Source: Psococerastis gibbosa
Lineage: Eukaryota; Arthropoda; Insecta; Psocodea; Psocidae
Reading direction: 5' to 3'
NCBI GenBank assembly: GCA_963971405.1
Contig: OZ020484.1
Span: 2,480,001-2,544,000 of the forward strand
DNA length: 64,000 nt
The notes under the pieces: model-generated
The model's database searches: none
Told to the model about the DNA's origin: nothing
Seen by the model: only the letters and a program-made list of their open reading frames with translations
Part shown: in pieces, positions 8,096-20,018 of the stretch
Layout of the letters: each line of letters starts with the position of its first letter
Position numbering within the stretch: position 1 is the stretch's first letter
Translations under genes and position numbers: made by a program

Positions 8096-10946
8096 TAAGA
8101 CCATTTTCATGACTTAGCGGCTTGCAACGAGGAATTAAATAATTTCGTCAAAAGTACGGAGGGAGGGGGAATTCTTTCCTTACAAAATATTTGGAAATCT
8201 CTGATATCTCTAATCTGGTTACTACCTATCTTGGGCTTATTGGTATGAAATTTAGCAAAAAGCAAAAACGTTTTGTTTAATTAGATTAAAGTAACAGATT
8301 TCAAAATATTTTATGTAAACAGAAATGGTCATGAATTTTATACGAAATTATTCTCTCGTTCCACTGCCCCCCAAAAAAAAAAATTCGGAAATTTACACTT
8401 TCTCGCAAGAAATTATATTACTTAACAAAATCTGATAGATAGAAATAAAATCGTCTTTATTGTCCATGTGGGCGAATTTCGGGCATTTCTGCCCACTCTT
8501 ACAAATAAATAATACAATTTTATACAATATTACAAATTCAACTGTGTAGTGCATTAAACAGATTTTATAGAATACAAGTAAATCTGTAGGGAGAAAAAAA
8601 AGCTTGTACCATGTATTTTTTATGAATTTTTCATCTGATCCCTTTCATTTCTCTGCGGCTGTGAAATGAGAAATTAGTGAATTTCGTCTAAAATACACGG
8701 CCATTCTTTTTTTACAAAATATTTTGAATTTTAACCTTGGTGCTAAATAACCAAGGGAGCTCACGCTAGAGATGATAAGAACCTGTATATGTGGGGTCGC
8801 AAGGTTATTTATGAGGATGGCTCCCACCTTGTGTTGGTTTTCCTACAGTAAGTGGAATCCGAAAACCCAAGCCCTATCCCTACATTGAAAAAAACGTTGG
8901 TAAACCGTACTGTGAACTCGTCCGTGTGTACCGGGCTTAAACAACTATTATCGGAACGATCGCGCAGCATCTGCCTCATGTGATAACCCTTGGATTCCAC
9001 TTATCTAAACTTGGTAGGAGCCACCCTTAAGGCTGGACCTTGAGTTATATATAGGAGAGCTGGGGCGTTCGCTTGAATTTCTGGTGTCACCTGCCACGCC
9101 TCCATGACCAGTCATTGAAATGACGTGGCAGGTCCCCAGAAATCTTTGGCGGAAACGAGTGTCCCACCCCTCCATGTAGAACTCTAGCTGAACCCACCAT
9201 CGTTGGAAATGTCTAGGTACACGTTCCTATGGGTAAATGTTCGCTAGCTTACCAACTGCTTGCATCAAGTTATTTTTTAGTTTTCAAGTTTCATTTTATA
9301 CCGTCGCTTTCCGATGTACGTGAACATTTGGTCCACTTGAGAGTCCTCTGTTGAGGTTCATCTTCAATCTGACTTGAACCTCTTATACTGCTAATGCCGC
9401 TGTGAATGACTCATAACATCATCCCCATGAGCTTTAATTTCAAAATTTTCTGTGAACGAATTTCACGCAGAACACCAAAAAAAGGTGTTAACAAGAACAG
9501 CTGTAAAATCTGTTTGGATGTTACATTAATTTACAAATATGCTGGATAATTGGGAAAATGGATTTCCTATTATTATTTTTTGTGAACTTATGTTTTACGA
9601 TGAGGTGAAGTATTATTTTCATGAAAACCCTCGTTTCCTGCTTTATTTTCTTTAGAATTTGGGTTTCTTAGGGGGTTGCCTTAGCTCCCATCCAAATGGC
9701 GCCCCTGCTGCTTGTGAGCTTACCTGCGAGAACTTCTACCAACAGGAACGTATACTGACACTTGGTGGGCACCACTCTTATTTTTGGAAAGTACCAACCT
9801 ACAAAAAAAACTTTGGAAAAATCTGACTCTCAAAACAGTTTGTCTCAGTAATTAGAGAATCAAGTTAAGTCTGGACTTGGTGGGATATATAGATTTCGGT
9901 TATAACGAAGTTGCCTCTTCAACTGAAGTAAATTAATTTTAACGACTATTATATACCCTGGGACATTGAAGTTGAACCTTGCCTTTTAAGTGTTAATTTT
10001 TTTGATTTTTTTTTCATAAAGCTCTGATTTATATAAAACTACTTGTATGGGGGGATAGAAGCATCATTTACAGCATTTTAGGAATAAATACTAAATGGTA
10101 TCCTAGCGCATAAGACCCATTCACCTTTTGGTGGAATTACGGTCTTTTTTCAGCTCTTTGCAAGCGGTCCAACTTCATTGTCCTATAGGCACATTGTTTA
10201 GTATTTGTTTCTGAAATTTTATAAAGGGATGATGCCTCTATCCACCTATGTATTATTTTTAATTTGAATCGAATTTGACGCCCCCCCCCCCCCCCCCGAA
10301 ACAATCCTGGCTGCGGCCTTGCCGTCTACCTATATACAACTGTTACTATCCAACAACGAATTTATAGCACTTACTGGGCTTATCTTCACTGCCTGAAAGA
10401 AAAGAATAGATTATCGGCTCACATAGTTCAGATTCTTCTATAATTTTAGTTTTGGACGCTGGGCGGCCCTGATGTATTATTGGAAGAACCCGAATTATGT
10501 AGCTTTCCAGTATTAAGCCCATTCCTTTTTTTTATACCAGGAAAGATAAACCTAGTAACACAGTATCTATGGACATCTTTCGAATAAAACGCTAAAATGC
10601 TTGCGCTCAATCAGTGTGTCCGGCCATTTTGGATTTTTGTTGGAAAATTGTCCATTTCAAGTTATAATAACCTAACCAAAGCAATTATTGTGATCTATGA
10701 AGAAGGCCAATTTTTATTTGAAATTATGGTATATTAAAATTACATTAGCTAAATTTTAAAGTTATAATGATTTTTTAAATAAAATTAAAATAATGTCTTA
10801 AAAAAATAGCAAAAGCTAAGAAATTAAAAAAAATATGGCGTCGGCTCAGCTGGTGAAATGGTGTTGCAATGTCAGTTTTCTGCATAGCCTGCCAATCGAA
10901 ATAAGCTGACTGGCATCCCTATGCTTATACATAGGATGCAGTATTT
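8096..10946. other. Intergenic, repeat debris, no gene
   Basis: Long AT-rich stretch without a supportable exon. About 8090-8720 resembles 17366-17730 (TACACGGCCATTC with TTACAAAATATTT blocks, and an ATGGTCATGAATTT segment), so it is an old element with inverted arms. About 9055-9180 is an imperfect inverted repeat (TTTCTGGTGTCACCTGCCACG against CGTGGCAGGTCCCCAGAAA). A 17-C run lies at 10281-10297. Open frames at 8645-9000 (minus) lie in this debris and match nothing I know. Confidence 0.5.
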
Positions 10947-12460
10947 CAGGGCTTTGTGATTTTTTTCAATGAAATCACAGGATCGAAGTTACAAAATATT
11001 TGCGTCCCACTTTCGCATTTTGGCCACTTGGTGGCGCTTGGATGTTTCCCGCATAAATTTAAAAATTGAAATGTAGTAGTCAATGTCAATTTAATGTGTT
11101 ATTTCATGTTAATCATTCCATAATGACCCAAATTGAATGAAACCAACTATTTTTTTGTATCATTCGCACACCTATCTACAGTACAGTGGTCGATGAATAT
11201 TAAAAAAAAAAAATGCACGTGGTATCCTACGCAGTATTGTATTAATTTATGGAAGTATCACATTCAATACTTCAAATTATGTTCCAAGATGAGTTTAGAA
11301 AGAGTACTGTACTTTACATTACGGCAAGTATTCATTAGGGCCTTTTCATACAGATCATTGGGGGTTTGGCATTATAAACCAAACCCCTGTATGAGGAAAG
11401 TGGCAAAAAACGTTTTTAAGCCGTGTTCTTTAAGCATACCACACCACACTACCACAGTAGACCATGTATCGGACATTTTCACAACCTAAGCATTTACCCC
11501 TATTTATTCTGACGGGTAGTTCCTCACTAACGCAATACGGCGACACCTACCATGTTCTCTTACTTTTGGCTCCGTAAGCCATGGGTGACAAGTGAAAACT
11601 CAAGGTGAGTTCCATGGAAAAGGCTTCTAAAATACAGCATAATGCAATAACGCAAATGTAATAATAAATATACAGTATACTGGTAGGTTGTCTTGTTTTC
11701 ACTTAAAGTTTCCACTCGAATTTCATTGCTTCAACATTTCTGGCGGGATGAGACGCCTCCTCTGCTGCTCCTGTTCCTCGAAATCTGTTGCCCTAAAAAT
11801 GTCAATAATATTAGCCTACCGTTACATAGCAATTAAAATAAGACAATATATTTTGTTTTAGTTAAATCATGCTGCAGTAGACCCATCAGAGGGAAGTCAC
11901 TGTCACAAACTATTACTTCACAAGCGTGCATGCAAAGGCATAAAAATGCTTCTCGTAGGTTGTACAGTTACTTGTTGCACTCAGGTGTGTTTGGGGAGTG
12001 TGCTAAGTGACTTAATTTGGCTACAAGGTGGCAACGATGCAACAATTTAAGAAGAATTAAAGCTATTGTGGGTTATATATAAATTACTCACCTTTTAGAA
12101 GTAGCCTATTATTGCAGGCCTACTGCACTTTACATAATGTGTAGCATAGTGTGAAGTTTTCAATCCAACTACAGAACTTATTTTATTAGTAAAGTAGGTA
12201 TTTCTGTAGAGATTGAATCAATAAATAATTTTTATCATTTTTGTTTATCAGAAACCCACTCATTTCTGCTGCGTTGTTTTTGTTTTGAAAATGAATGTTG
12301 ACTTCAAAACAGGCAGCCAATAGTAGGCCAAGTTCTATAGAACGTTCGAATACACTCACAATTGTTTCTTAATAAATTAATTTGATTGGTTAAAATTGGG
12401 ACGCAAATATTTTGTGACTCGGCTCATGTGATTTTCCTAGTTGGAATCACAGACGGCCCT
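10947..12460. mobile_element. 1.5-kb element with inverted termini that contain hairpins
   Basis: The left end (CAGGGCTTTGTGATT to ACAAAATATTTGCGTCCCA, 10947 to about 11010) is matched in reverse by the right end (TGGGACGCAAATATTTTGTG to GGCCCT, about 12398-12460). Within each arm is a small palindrome: TGTGATT...AAATCACA at 10955-10979 and TGTGATT...GAATCACA at 12427-12452. The interior has a 118-codon open frame (11133-11489, plus) of unknown kind. I infer a DNA transposon or a deletion derivative; no transposase motif was recognised and no clear target duplication was seen. Confidence 0.6.
11723..11792 (-). other. Exon-like segment of unknown function
   Basis: The minus strand has a good acceptor (TTGACATTTTTAG) followed by an open segment reading ATDFEEQEQQRRRL then IPPEMLKQ and a stop. 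The composition is coding-like, unlike its AT-rich surroundings. It lies inside the 10947-12460 element, so it may be the last exon of that element's own gene, or of a host gene captured by it. No upstream exon could be tied to it. Low confidence. Confidence 0.2.
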
Positions 12461-12530
12461 ATACCGACTAGCATTCTATAGTAAATATCTATTCTATGGT
12501 TTTCTGCTAAGATAAAGAAGTTGTAGTTGT

Positions 12531-13385
12531 TGCTTTCCAATTTATACGTAGTATAAGGAAAGCTTTGTGATGGTCGAAATTTTCGATTCCGAGATTTCAA
12601 CGGATTTACACGTTTTGAGGTCCCAGGAACCCAAAAAAGTGGTTTTTACAAAATGTCTGTCTGTCTGTTCGTCGATTTCCGGGCAAACTACTCAGTGGAT
12701 TTGAGTGAAATTTGGCATGTAGGTTCACAAAAATCATACCTCGGGACCATTTTTTTTTTTTTTGGGCTAACTCAATTTGGGGGGTTTTTATTTTCAAAAA
12801 ACTCCAAAAAACGTCTAAAAAAATTATTTCTCAAAAACGGCTCCAACGATTTCTTTTAAATTCTCGTAGATTGTAGTCGTTATTAATGTTGACAAAATGC
12901 GGGGGGTCGCTTGCCCCTTGATAGTTTGCTTCTGGGGGTAAAAAAATAAAAATAACTAAAATTTAATGAAAAACTGACTAAAAAATGCGAAACCTTTCTA
13001 TCGATGATTTCTACCTTCAAGCATGTTTTAGGTGTTAAATTGAGTAACGAAACCGGTTAGGTTGCTTTCCCAAAAAAAATATTTGGTTTTGCCCAAAAAA
13101 TTATTTTTTGAAAAAAATGATAGAAAATTCGCGCTCAAATGCATTGCATGCCCTGCCATTATTGCTGTGTGGTAATTAATGTGTTTGTTTGACCTATCGA
13201 GAATTTACCTCACTTCCAGTGACGTCAGGTGGACAACCGCCCCCTCCCCCCCCCCCCCCCCCCCCCGAGATATCGGAAATTTAACCATAGGAAAAATATT
13301 TGCCATAAAATTACTCATTTTCTCTATCTACTAATTTTGATAAATTGGAAAGCATGTTCGAGTAAACTCGGACCGGTTCTTTACA
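12531..13385 (+). repeat. Repeat A, most complete copy
   Basis: This copy serves as the reference for the family. It opens TGCTTTCCAATTTATACG and runs through the TTTTGAGGTCCCAGGAAC block, a (GTCT)n TTCGTCGATTT block, AAATCATACCTCGGGACC, CGGCTCCAACGATTT, TTGCCCCTTGATAGTTTG, and a poly-C run (21 C, 13246-13266). It closes with ATAAATTGGAAAGCATG and ACTCGGACCGGTTCTTTA. ATAAATTGGAAAGCA near the end is the reverse of the opening 15 bases. Other copies: 3668, 5813, 17805, 45240, and minus-strand pieces near 42070-42205 and 54000-54125. No coding region recognised. Confidence 0.8.
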
Positions 13386-13396
13386 TTGTATGTCAT

Positions 13397-13410
13397 GTTA
13401 CCATAGCAAC
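13397..13410. promoter_or_regulatory. RFX X-box-like sequence
   Basis: GTTACCATAGCAAC is a full match to the inverted-repeat X-box bound by RFX factors. It sits just outside a repeat-A copy with no gene within reach on either strand, so it may be chance or part of a repeat. Confidence 0.25.
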
Positions 13411-15641
13411 AAACTTGCCTTTGAGAAACAATTGGAGGGGGGAAATCAAATATCTCATGTCTTCTACATTAAATGTCTCTTCTATCGAAGATTTGCGATC
13501 ATAATGGCAAATTGAACCTTGGAGACTCCTGCTCTGAAAAGGGAAGCCAAACCACTGCCTCAGGTTTTTCAACCAGGATGTTGTTCTTCTGCCAGGAGCC
13601 CTCTGTCCTTGTATCTTACATATATACTTATATACTTATATATATACTTATATTACATACAGAAGGCGATACTTTTCGTTCCTTGACACATGACCGAAGT
13701 ATGTATCACATGTCAATCGTTGCGTTGTCAAATATATCAGGGAAAACATAAGAAATTTTCCCGAGCATTTTGATACATGATATACTGTATGTGCCTCTTT
13801 TATACACAGATTGGCTACAATCATTGAATTTGATTTGTTCAAAAAAACCATAGGTGTGGTAGTCCCAAGGAAGGAGTTCAAGAAAAGTGGCAAGTCGGTG
13901 TTACTGAAATATATCGAAATGTAGAGGAGTATTTCTGCTAATTTAACGGTTGACGGCTCTACAATCTATATTTACTTTTAAAATCGGAATTGTACAAAAA
14001 AAATAAAACAGTAGGGATACTCGCCATAAGCCAGCAGCTTTTTGAGGGTTTAGTCCTGAGGACTGGTAGAGACTCCGCTCGCTCTCTCTCTCTCCCTTTC
14101 TCTATCTCTCTTAACCATTGAATGGGGACGTTGTGGTCAGTAACATGCCCAGCAGCTGCGTTTTCCCCTACCGGTGAAGGTAAGGTCACCACAAGGGGTT
14201 TGTGGACCCGATTTACGGTTTTACTTTTATGTCACATATTTATGTCTTTTTTCCCTGACGGTGAAGCTACCCTTTGGGGTTGGGTGGAAAATATTTATTT
14301 TTATGTCGAGGCTTTCACCCTGCCCCAAAGCATGCAATTTAAGTGTCTGTAAAATTTTCGACACTAAACTGTTTTTGACAAATTTTGGGTGGTATGCTCA
14401 AGCAACGGATATCGAAATACCATTGAAATATTATCATAATCAACATAGTATAAACAAAGCAAAGTCATCTTTTACACATAACATATAGTTGCAAGAGTCC
14501 GCCTGCGTTGCTTGCCCTTCGCAGCGTGGTCCGAAAATCGTTCAAAATATTACAGTAATGCAAAGGTTCGTTCATTATTTGTTATTAGAGCAAAGTCATC
14601 TTTTACACATAACTATTGTGGCAAGGGTTGTATGCATCGTTCAAAATATTACAGTAATGCAAAGGTTCCCAGTGATTGCTACGTAAACGTATTCAAGACT
14701 TTAGTGCTTCATTTCCTTCAGCGAATTATTGTCAATAATTTTATTTATTATATAGTAGTTGGCGTATTGGGATTGGTCCTGTGTTTTATTGTTATTTGTT
14801 AATTGTACTAGTAATAAAGTAAAGCCTTATTTTCATAATCACACAAGAAAATAATAATGCGGTGGCTTTACAAGTTAAAAATATTTAAATTATTAAAGCC
14901 TTTTCGAATGAAAATGTCAGAAAAAATTGGAAAATTAAAAAAAAAAATCGGATGTAAATATGGTGAAGTTGTGTGATTTTGGGTTTGGTCTGATACAATA
15001 TATTTGTAAATCCTGTATAGCGCTAAACAAGCTCACTTAAATTGTATCTTGTTATTTTTCACTTCAGAAGATGGCGTGTCATAGGCGTGTGGTAGGGAAT
15101 ACGGTTCGTGCGGTCGGCTTCATGCCAGTCTCAGAAAACTTCTGAAGTTGACTCTGGTTTTCCAACTACCCATTTGCTACAATGACAAATTTCTCAGCGA
15201 GTCATGATGTAACCAGGCCGTGGTCGACCGGAAAGCGAACATCCAAACGTTTCGTCAAATTATGCAGTAACTTCGACCTCCGAGCTACAATCTTGGAAGT
15301 GCCACTGAAGATGTCGACCGCATGTTATGTTGACGAAACGTTTGGAAGTACGCTTGAAGATCATCCCGGATTCTATTGCTTCATCAAGTAACTCCGGTCG
15401 TGAAAGTTTTTAAAATTACAATATATTATATTTTTATAATATATTCTCGGTGAGTCACCGGCATGTGAATCTTCCATGTGTATCGGGCCTTAGACTCATT
15501 AATACGATATTAAGACAGACCTCTAAGTTAAAATAGTTAAAATATTCAAGGATAACGCCAATGCTGAGATCTTGCACAAGTAGCCTGTTTGGTCAATACC
15601 ACGTTGTGTAAACAAGCCTCAGCCTTTACCGTAATACGAAC
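13411..15641. other. Intergenic repeat debris with a local duplication
   Basis: No exon found. About 13490-13620 matches family D (see 53635-53765). About 13741-13990 matches 44510-44760 (shared GGTGTGGTAGTCCC and GACGGCTCTAC), another old repeat. About 14115-14335 is a headless copy of SINE-2 (see 55365-55560). At 14457-14690 GCAAAGTCATCTTTTACACA and ATCGTTCAAAATATTACAGT each occur twice, a tandem duplication with an internal deletion. About 15200-15400 is a family R copy (GTCGACCGCATG, GACGAAACGTTTGGAAGT, ATCATCCCGGATTCTA). Confidence 0.5.
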
Positions 15642-15649
15642 CTCTAAAT

Positions 15650-15988
15650 CAGGGGTTCCCAACTTTTTTTGTCCGTGGACCACTAGATTATTATTTTTTT
15701 TTATAATTTTCCGTGGACCGCCATGACTGACAGAAAAATCGTTAAATTCTAGGATCAAGATCAAGTCCTTCGTGCCTACAATTACTTGCTAATATTTGAT
15801 TAAATGTTTAGGACTGGTATATGTTAATGTTGAATTTTATAGTTCAGTGCCAAGACTTACTGTATTTTGTTCCAAATTTCTAATAAGTCGGGTGGTTTAT
15901 TTTCTTATTTCTTAATTTGGCCCGTGGACCACCTTGTATATGTTTGTGGACCACCGGTGATCCATGGACCTCAGGTTGGGAACCCCTG
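15650..15988. mobile_element. hAT-type MITE with perfect 8-bp target duplication
   Basis: Ends are CAGGGGTTCCCAAC and, reversed, GTTGGGAACCCCTG. It is flanked by CTCTAAAT on both sides (15642-15649 and 15989-15996). An 8-bp duplication of NTCTANAN type and CAGGGGTTCCCAA termini are hallmarks of hAT superfamily MITEs. The interior is AT-rich and non-coding, with GTGGACCACTAGATTATT near the left and TGGACCACCTTG near the right. A second copy lies at 36531-36847. Confidence 0.95.
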
Positions 15989-16011
15989 CTCTAAATCACA
16001 CAACTTTTCCA

Positions 16012-16370
16012 TTAAGACGTCCCGTAGGAAATTGGCAGCTCGAAATTTAATACATATATTTTTTTTTTTAAATGAAAAAAACAAGTTATTAAAGGTTTTG
16101 GCTTATTTAATTTGTAGAAGACTACTTCATGCATCATATGGTTATGGTTCATGGTATCTATTTTACGTGAAATTTTATTGTTTATAAATTATTAGAATTT
16201 TTATGAAAAAGCGACGGTACCAAAAATTAAAAATGCTCTATTATATGATGCATGAAGTAGTCTCCTACAACATAAATGAGCCAAATATTTAATAATTTGC
16301 TTAGTTCATTAAATAAATAATAATTAGCATTAAATTTCGGGCTGTTGACTTCCTAAAGGACGTAGCCTAC
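16012..16370. repeat. Foldback element, family F2 copy 1
   Basis: The left arm (GACGTCCCGTAGGAAATTGG, CGAAATTTAAT, then TTGTAGAAGACTACTTCATG and CATCATAT) is matched in reverse to about 16370 (ATGATGCATGAAGTAGTC, ACAAC, CTAAAGGACGTAGCC). The same arms are seen at 16986-17362 and 27543-27950. Confidence 0.75.
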
Positions 16371-16985
16371 ATTCTTATCATCGATTTTGAAAAAAAAATA
16401 TCATTTGAAACTTCCAAATTTCATGTAAAGTCATATGTGATTGAAGAAAACTATGATACTTGTATTGAATAGAGTTTTGGTCTTCTTTCTTTTGGCAATA
16501 ATCAAATTTATCTTAATACGAGAAGACTGAAGCTCTGATTAATGCTAGTTCATTATTTTTTAATATTTCTGTTATTTAAACAGCAATGTGTTTTCTAATT
16601 AATCAGTAAGATACCATAATTATAATAGAGTATATGGACTTTTCTATGTGAATCTTGGGGACATATTACAGGCTATTGTGTATTTATTGGCCGAAGAATG
16701 AATGTGATTATTTGTTTTAAACAATTATTTTTCCCTATTTGAATTGTTTTGCTTGTTTGGTAAAAGTATGTGTTTGTACAGTTTGATTTCAGGTCGTGAA
16801 GATAATTGTGTATTATAGGCCTATTGCAGCCCCAGCATAAGATCGAGGGAAAGAATAACGTATCCGTGAATAAGAATACATTGTTTTAAATAAAGCCCAA
16901 TGAATGTGAATTAACTGCCTAGAAAAACAGGGGATAATTAAGTATGTATTGTGTGCCAGCAGCAGAGATTATCTGTTGCTTATGT

Positions 16986-17362
16986 TTAAGAGTGAACGTC
17001 CTTTAGGAAATAAGTACCCAAATTCCGTTGTTTTTAAAATTAACAAAGCAAGATTTTAAAGATTTGGCTCATTTAAGTTGTAGAAGACTACTCATGCATC
17101 ATATAATAGGGTATTTTTAATTGTTGGTACCGTAACTTTTTTTTTATAAAAATGATCGACGGCCAAAATTTCGCGTATAATACAATATAATGCAAAAAAT
17201 ACAAAACCAAAAATTAATAATACCCTATGATGCATAAAGTAGTTTTCTACAACTTAAATTGAGCATTTTTTTAATAACTTGCTTAGTTATTTAAATATAA
17301 AATAAGAAGTACTTATTAAATTTCGGGTGCCCAGTTTCCTACGGGACATAGCCTACACTCTT
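16986..17362. repeat. Foldback element, family F2 copy 2
   Basis: The arms start AAGAGTGAACGTCC and end, reversed, GGGACATAGCCTACACTCTT. Inner arms hold GTTGTAGAAGACTACTC and its complement. It lies about 970 bases after copy 1 in the same orientation, so the pair may mark a local duplication or two insertions. Confidence 0.75.
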
Positions 17363-17365
17363 ATA

Positions 17366-18834
17366 GGAGAGATTCCAAAATATTTTTTAAACAAGAAATG
17401 GCCGTGAATTTGGACGAAATTAATTAATTTCTCGTTCCAAAGCCGCAAAGTCATGGAAGTGGTCAGATTAAAAATTCATTTAAAAATGCAAGCTTTCGAA
17501 GGAAATTTACAAATTCTCATCTGAAATATTGCTGCTTCGGAAAACCCATGTGAAACCCCGATAAAAGCATTAAACCCATTTTATAAAATAGTTGTAAATC
17601 ATTCGGGGAAATAGACTACTTTTTGATAGTGCTTGAATTTTCATCTGACCAGTTTCATAACTTATACTTAGAAATACACGGCCATTCCTCTTCCATGAAA
17701 TATTTTAAAATTAGAAAAGTTTTTTCAGCGGTCTGGGCCTCTGTGGTACCAACATGACAAAAACAAAATGAATGTGGTCTGCTGGGACTGAGATATATTA
17801 TTGCTTTCCTATTAATACGTAGTAAAAGGAAAGCTTGTGATGGTCAAAATTTGGTTTCTCCAAACAGAGATTTGAAAAAAATTATTTTCTGAATAAATTA
17901 TCGAAAATTCACGCTCCAATACAATGCGTACCCCGCCATTATTACTGTGTTGTAATGTATTGGTCTGCCCGTTGTAGAATATGCAATCCCATCGATAAAT
18001 TTAGTACTTTGGGATAGGGGATGTCGAGGGATCCGAAATTTAACCATAGGGAAATTATTTACTATGAAATTACTCATATCAACTAGGTCCTATCTACTAA
18101 TGAGGTTCTGTAGGGACAGTTTTGGTCACTAGGTTCGCTGACGACAAACCGATATCCATATTATTCAAAATGGCCGCCGTTTGCATGCGAAAACTAAGCT
18201 CTTAGCATCTAATTAATTCTTTTAATATTTTTTGTAATATTTTTACTATGCCTGGACCTTATTTCGCTGCATATGATTTAATATATATATTCTCCATGAT
18301 TTATAGAAAAATACGTAATTAAAAATCATTTTAAAATAGTATTGAGGCTTATGGAAAAATCAACGCTTTGATATCATTGCAACTGGTGCTGCCATTTACA
18401 AAATGACGCCACAAATGAACCCCATTTATAAATAGGAAAGCATGTTCGAGTAACTCATGTTTGTTACAGTATTTATAAGGTTTAAATGATTCCCATTTAT
18501 TTTATTATTATTATTTATTTCCATCTTGTGCTAGGGCTGCTGTTTAATAAAAATTTTTAAATTATTTAATGATGTGTCATGAGGTAGTATTTAAGTAACT
18601 CAACTGAAACTCCAGATTATTAATAAATAGTTGATAAAAGCTGTAAGTTTTAATACGATAATACTAATAGTAATAATAATATATGCCTATGTAAGAAAGC
18701 AGAAAGTTGCGATAGATTCAAATAAATATTGAGAGCATGTAGGATCACATGTGTTTTCATTTTTCATTTAGTTTAGGACGTAAGTTATTAATGGCTTTCA
18801 AGACGGCTGGTAGGTTACACTGGTACATACACTA
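17366..18834. other. Intergenic, old repeats, no gene
   Basis: About 17366-17730 resembles 8090-8720. A truncated repeat-A copy spans about 17805-18080 (TTGCTTTCCTATTAATACGTAG, AATTCACGCTCCAATACAATG). The repeat-A terminal string AGGAAAGCATGTTCGAGTAA recurs at about 18437. The rest to 18834 is AT-rich with no signal I can name. Confidence 0.5.
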
Positions 18835-20018
18835 CCTAGTCCTGCCATAAGTTCTGTCCCTGCGGCATTTTGGCCTCTGCTGGCTGTATCTCAAGGGTTG
18901 ATGGTTGTCAACCCTGGCATTGTTTACATTGTTCTTTCTGCTAGTGGAATAACACCAGTTTCGGTTAAAACTTCGCCCTGTTGAGATGGAATGGGGTACT
19001 GATGAAAACCGTATTACCGTGATATGCCTCCACAAGTATAGTATGCCTCCTAATGACATTTTTAAAACTTTGAAGCCTTTAAAAATAACTCAAAAATTTG
19101 TGTACCGTGCAATTAATCGTTACAACGAGACTTCTAGTTTTGAAGACGGGCCCCGATCTGGGCGTCCGAGGACTGTGAGGACTGCTAAAGCAGTTAAAGT
19201 GGTGAGGGAGCGAATTCGGAGAAATCCACTCCGAAAGCAGAAAATCATGCCAGGGAACTCAATATGTCCAAGAGGTCGATGTTGCTTACGTGGCACGCAG
19301 CTCAAGGTCATGAGTGGATCCTTTTCAACGACGAAAAATTTTTTGTGGTAGAAGAGGTTTACAACCGCCAAAATGACAAGGTTTATGCTCATTCATCTCG
19401 GGAAGCCAGGGAAGATTTTCCCAGGGTGCAACGAGGTCATCACCCGTCTTCAGTGATGGTGTGTGACAACCCAGCATTTTGCGAAAAAGGCGTAAAAACT
19501 GGAGCTAAAGTGTACCAGAATGACGTTTTGGAAGGAGTAATGAAGCCCCCCAATACCACTTTGTTCAACGGGCACGATTGGTGCTTCCAGCAAGATTCAG
19601 CGCCTGCCCACAAAGCCAAAACCACTCAGGAGTGGCTCAGAACCAAGATCCCGGATTTATTACTACAGCAGACTGGCCCTCTGGTAGTCCAGACTTGAAC
19701 CCCCTGGACCATTCATTGTGGTCAGTTTTGGAGGTCAAGGCCTGCTCAAAGCGTCACCCAAATTTGGATAGCCTGAAGCATTCCCTCATCATAGCAGCCC
19801 AAGATTTAACTCTGGAAACCGTCCGTGCCGCAATAGATGAGTGGCCACAACGTCTTCAGGCTAGTGTTCAAAATGATGGTGGACATTTTGAAATTGAGTA
19901 TGTTTTATTACTTAAATATGAATAATTAAATATAAAAAAAATAATCGAACCATATTAAACTTTTTGATTCCTTGCACCATGTCATAACCTTAGGGACAGA
20001 ATTTATGGCAGGACTAGG
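18835..20018 (+). mobile_element. maT-type (DD37D) Tc1/mariner element, defective
   Basis: The terminal inverted repeats are about 28 bp: CCTAGTCCTGCCATAAGTTC at the left, and the reverse at the right with two mismatches. A TA dinucleotide flanks each end (18833-18834, 20019-20020), the mariner target duplication. Length is 1184 bp, shorter than the roughly 1.3 kb of intact relatives, consistent with an internal deletion seen in the transposase. Confidence 0.95.
18986..19924 (+). pseudogene. maT-like transposase, broken by frameshifts and a deletion
   Basis: The start is ATG 18986. It has an N-terminal helix-turn-helix region (ENRITVICLHKYSMPPND, then DGPRSGRPRTVRTAK, the GRPR linker). The frame slips near 19247, where the continuation reads ARELNMSKRSML in another frame. 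After that the sequence jumps to TWHAAQGHEWILFNDEKFF, so part of the segment between the DNA-binding and catalytic domains is missing. Catalytic residues seen: D in FNDEKFF, D in WCFQQDSAPAHKAK, and, after another frame change near 19640, D in SPDLNPLDHSLW. With that shift ignored, 37 residues separate the last two acids. The C-terminus includes AAIDEWPQRLQA. Confidence 0.9.

Noticed and set aside
13397-13410. X-box as evidence of a nearby ciliary gene
   Set aside because: No exon on either strand within several kb; one 14-mer next to a repeat edge is not enough.
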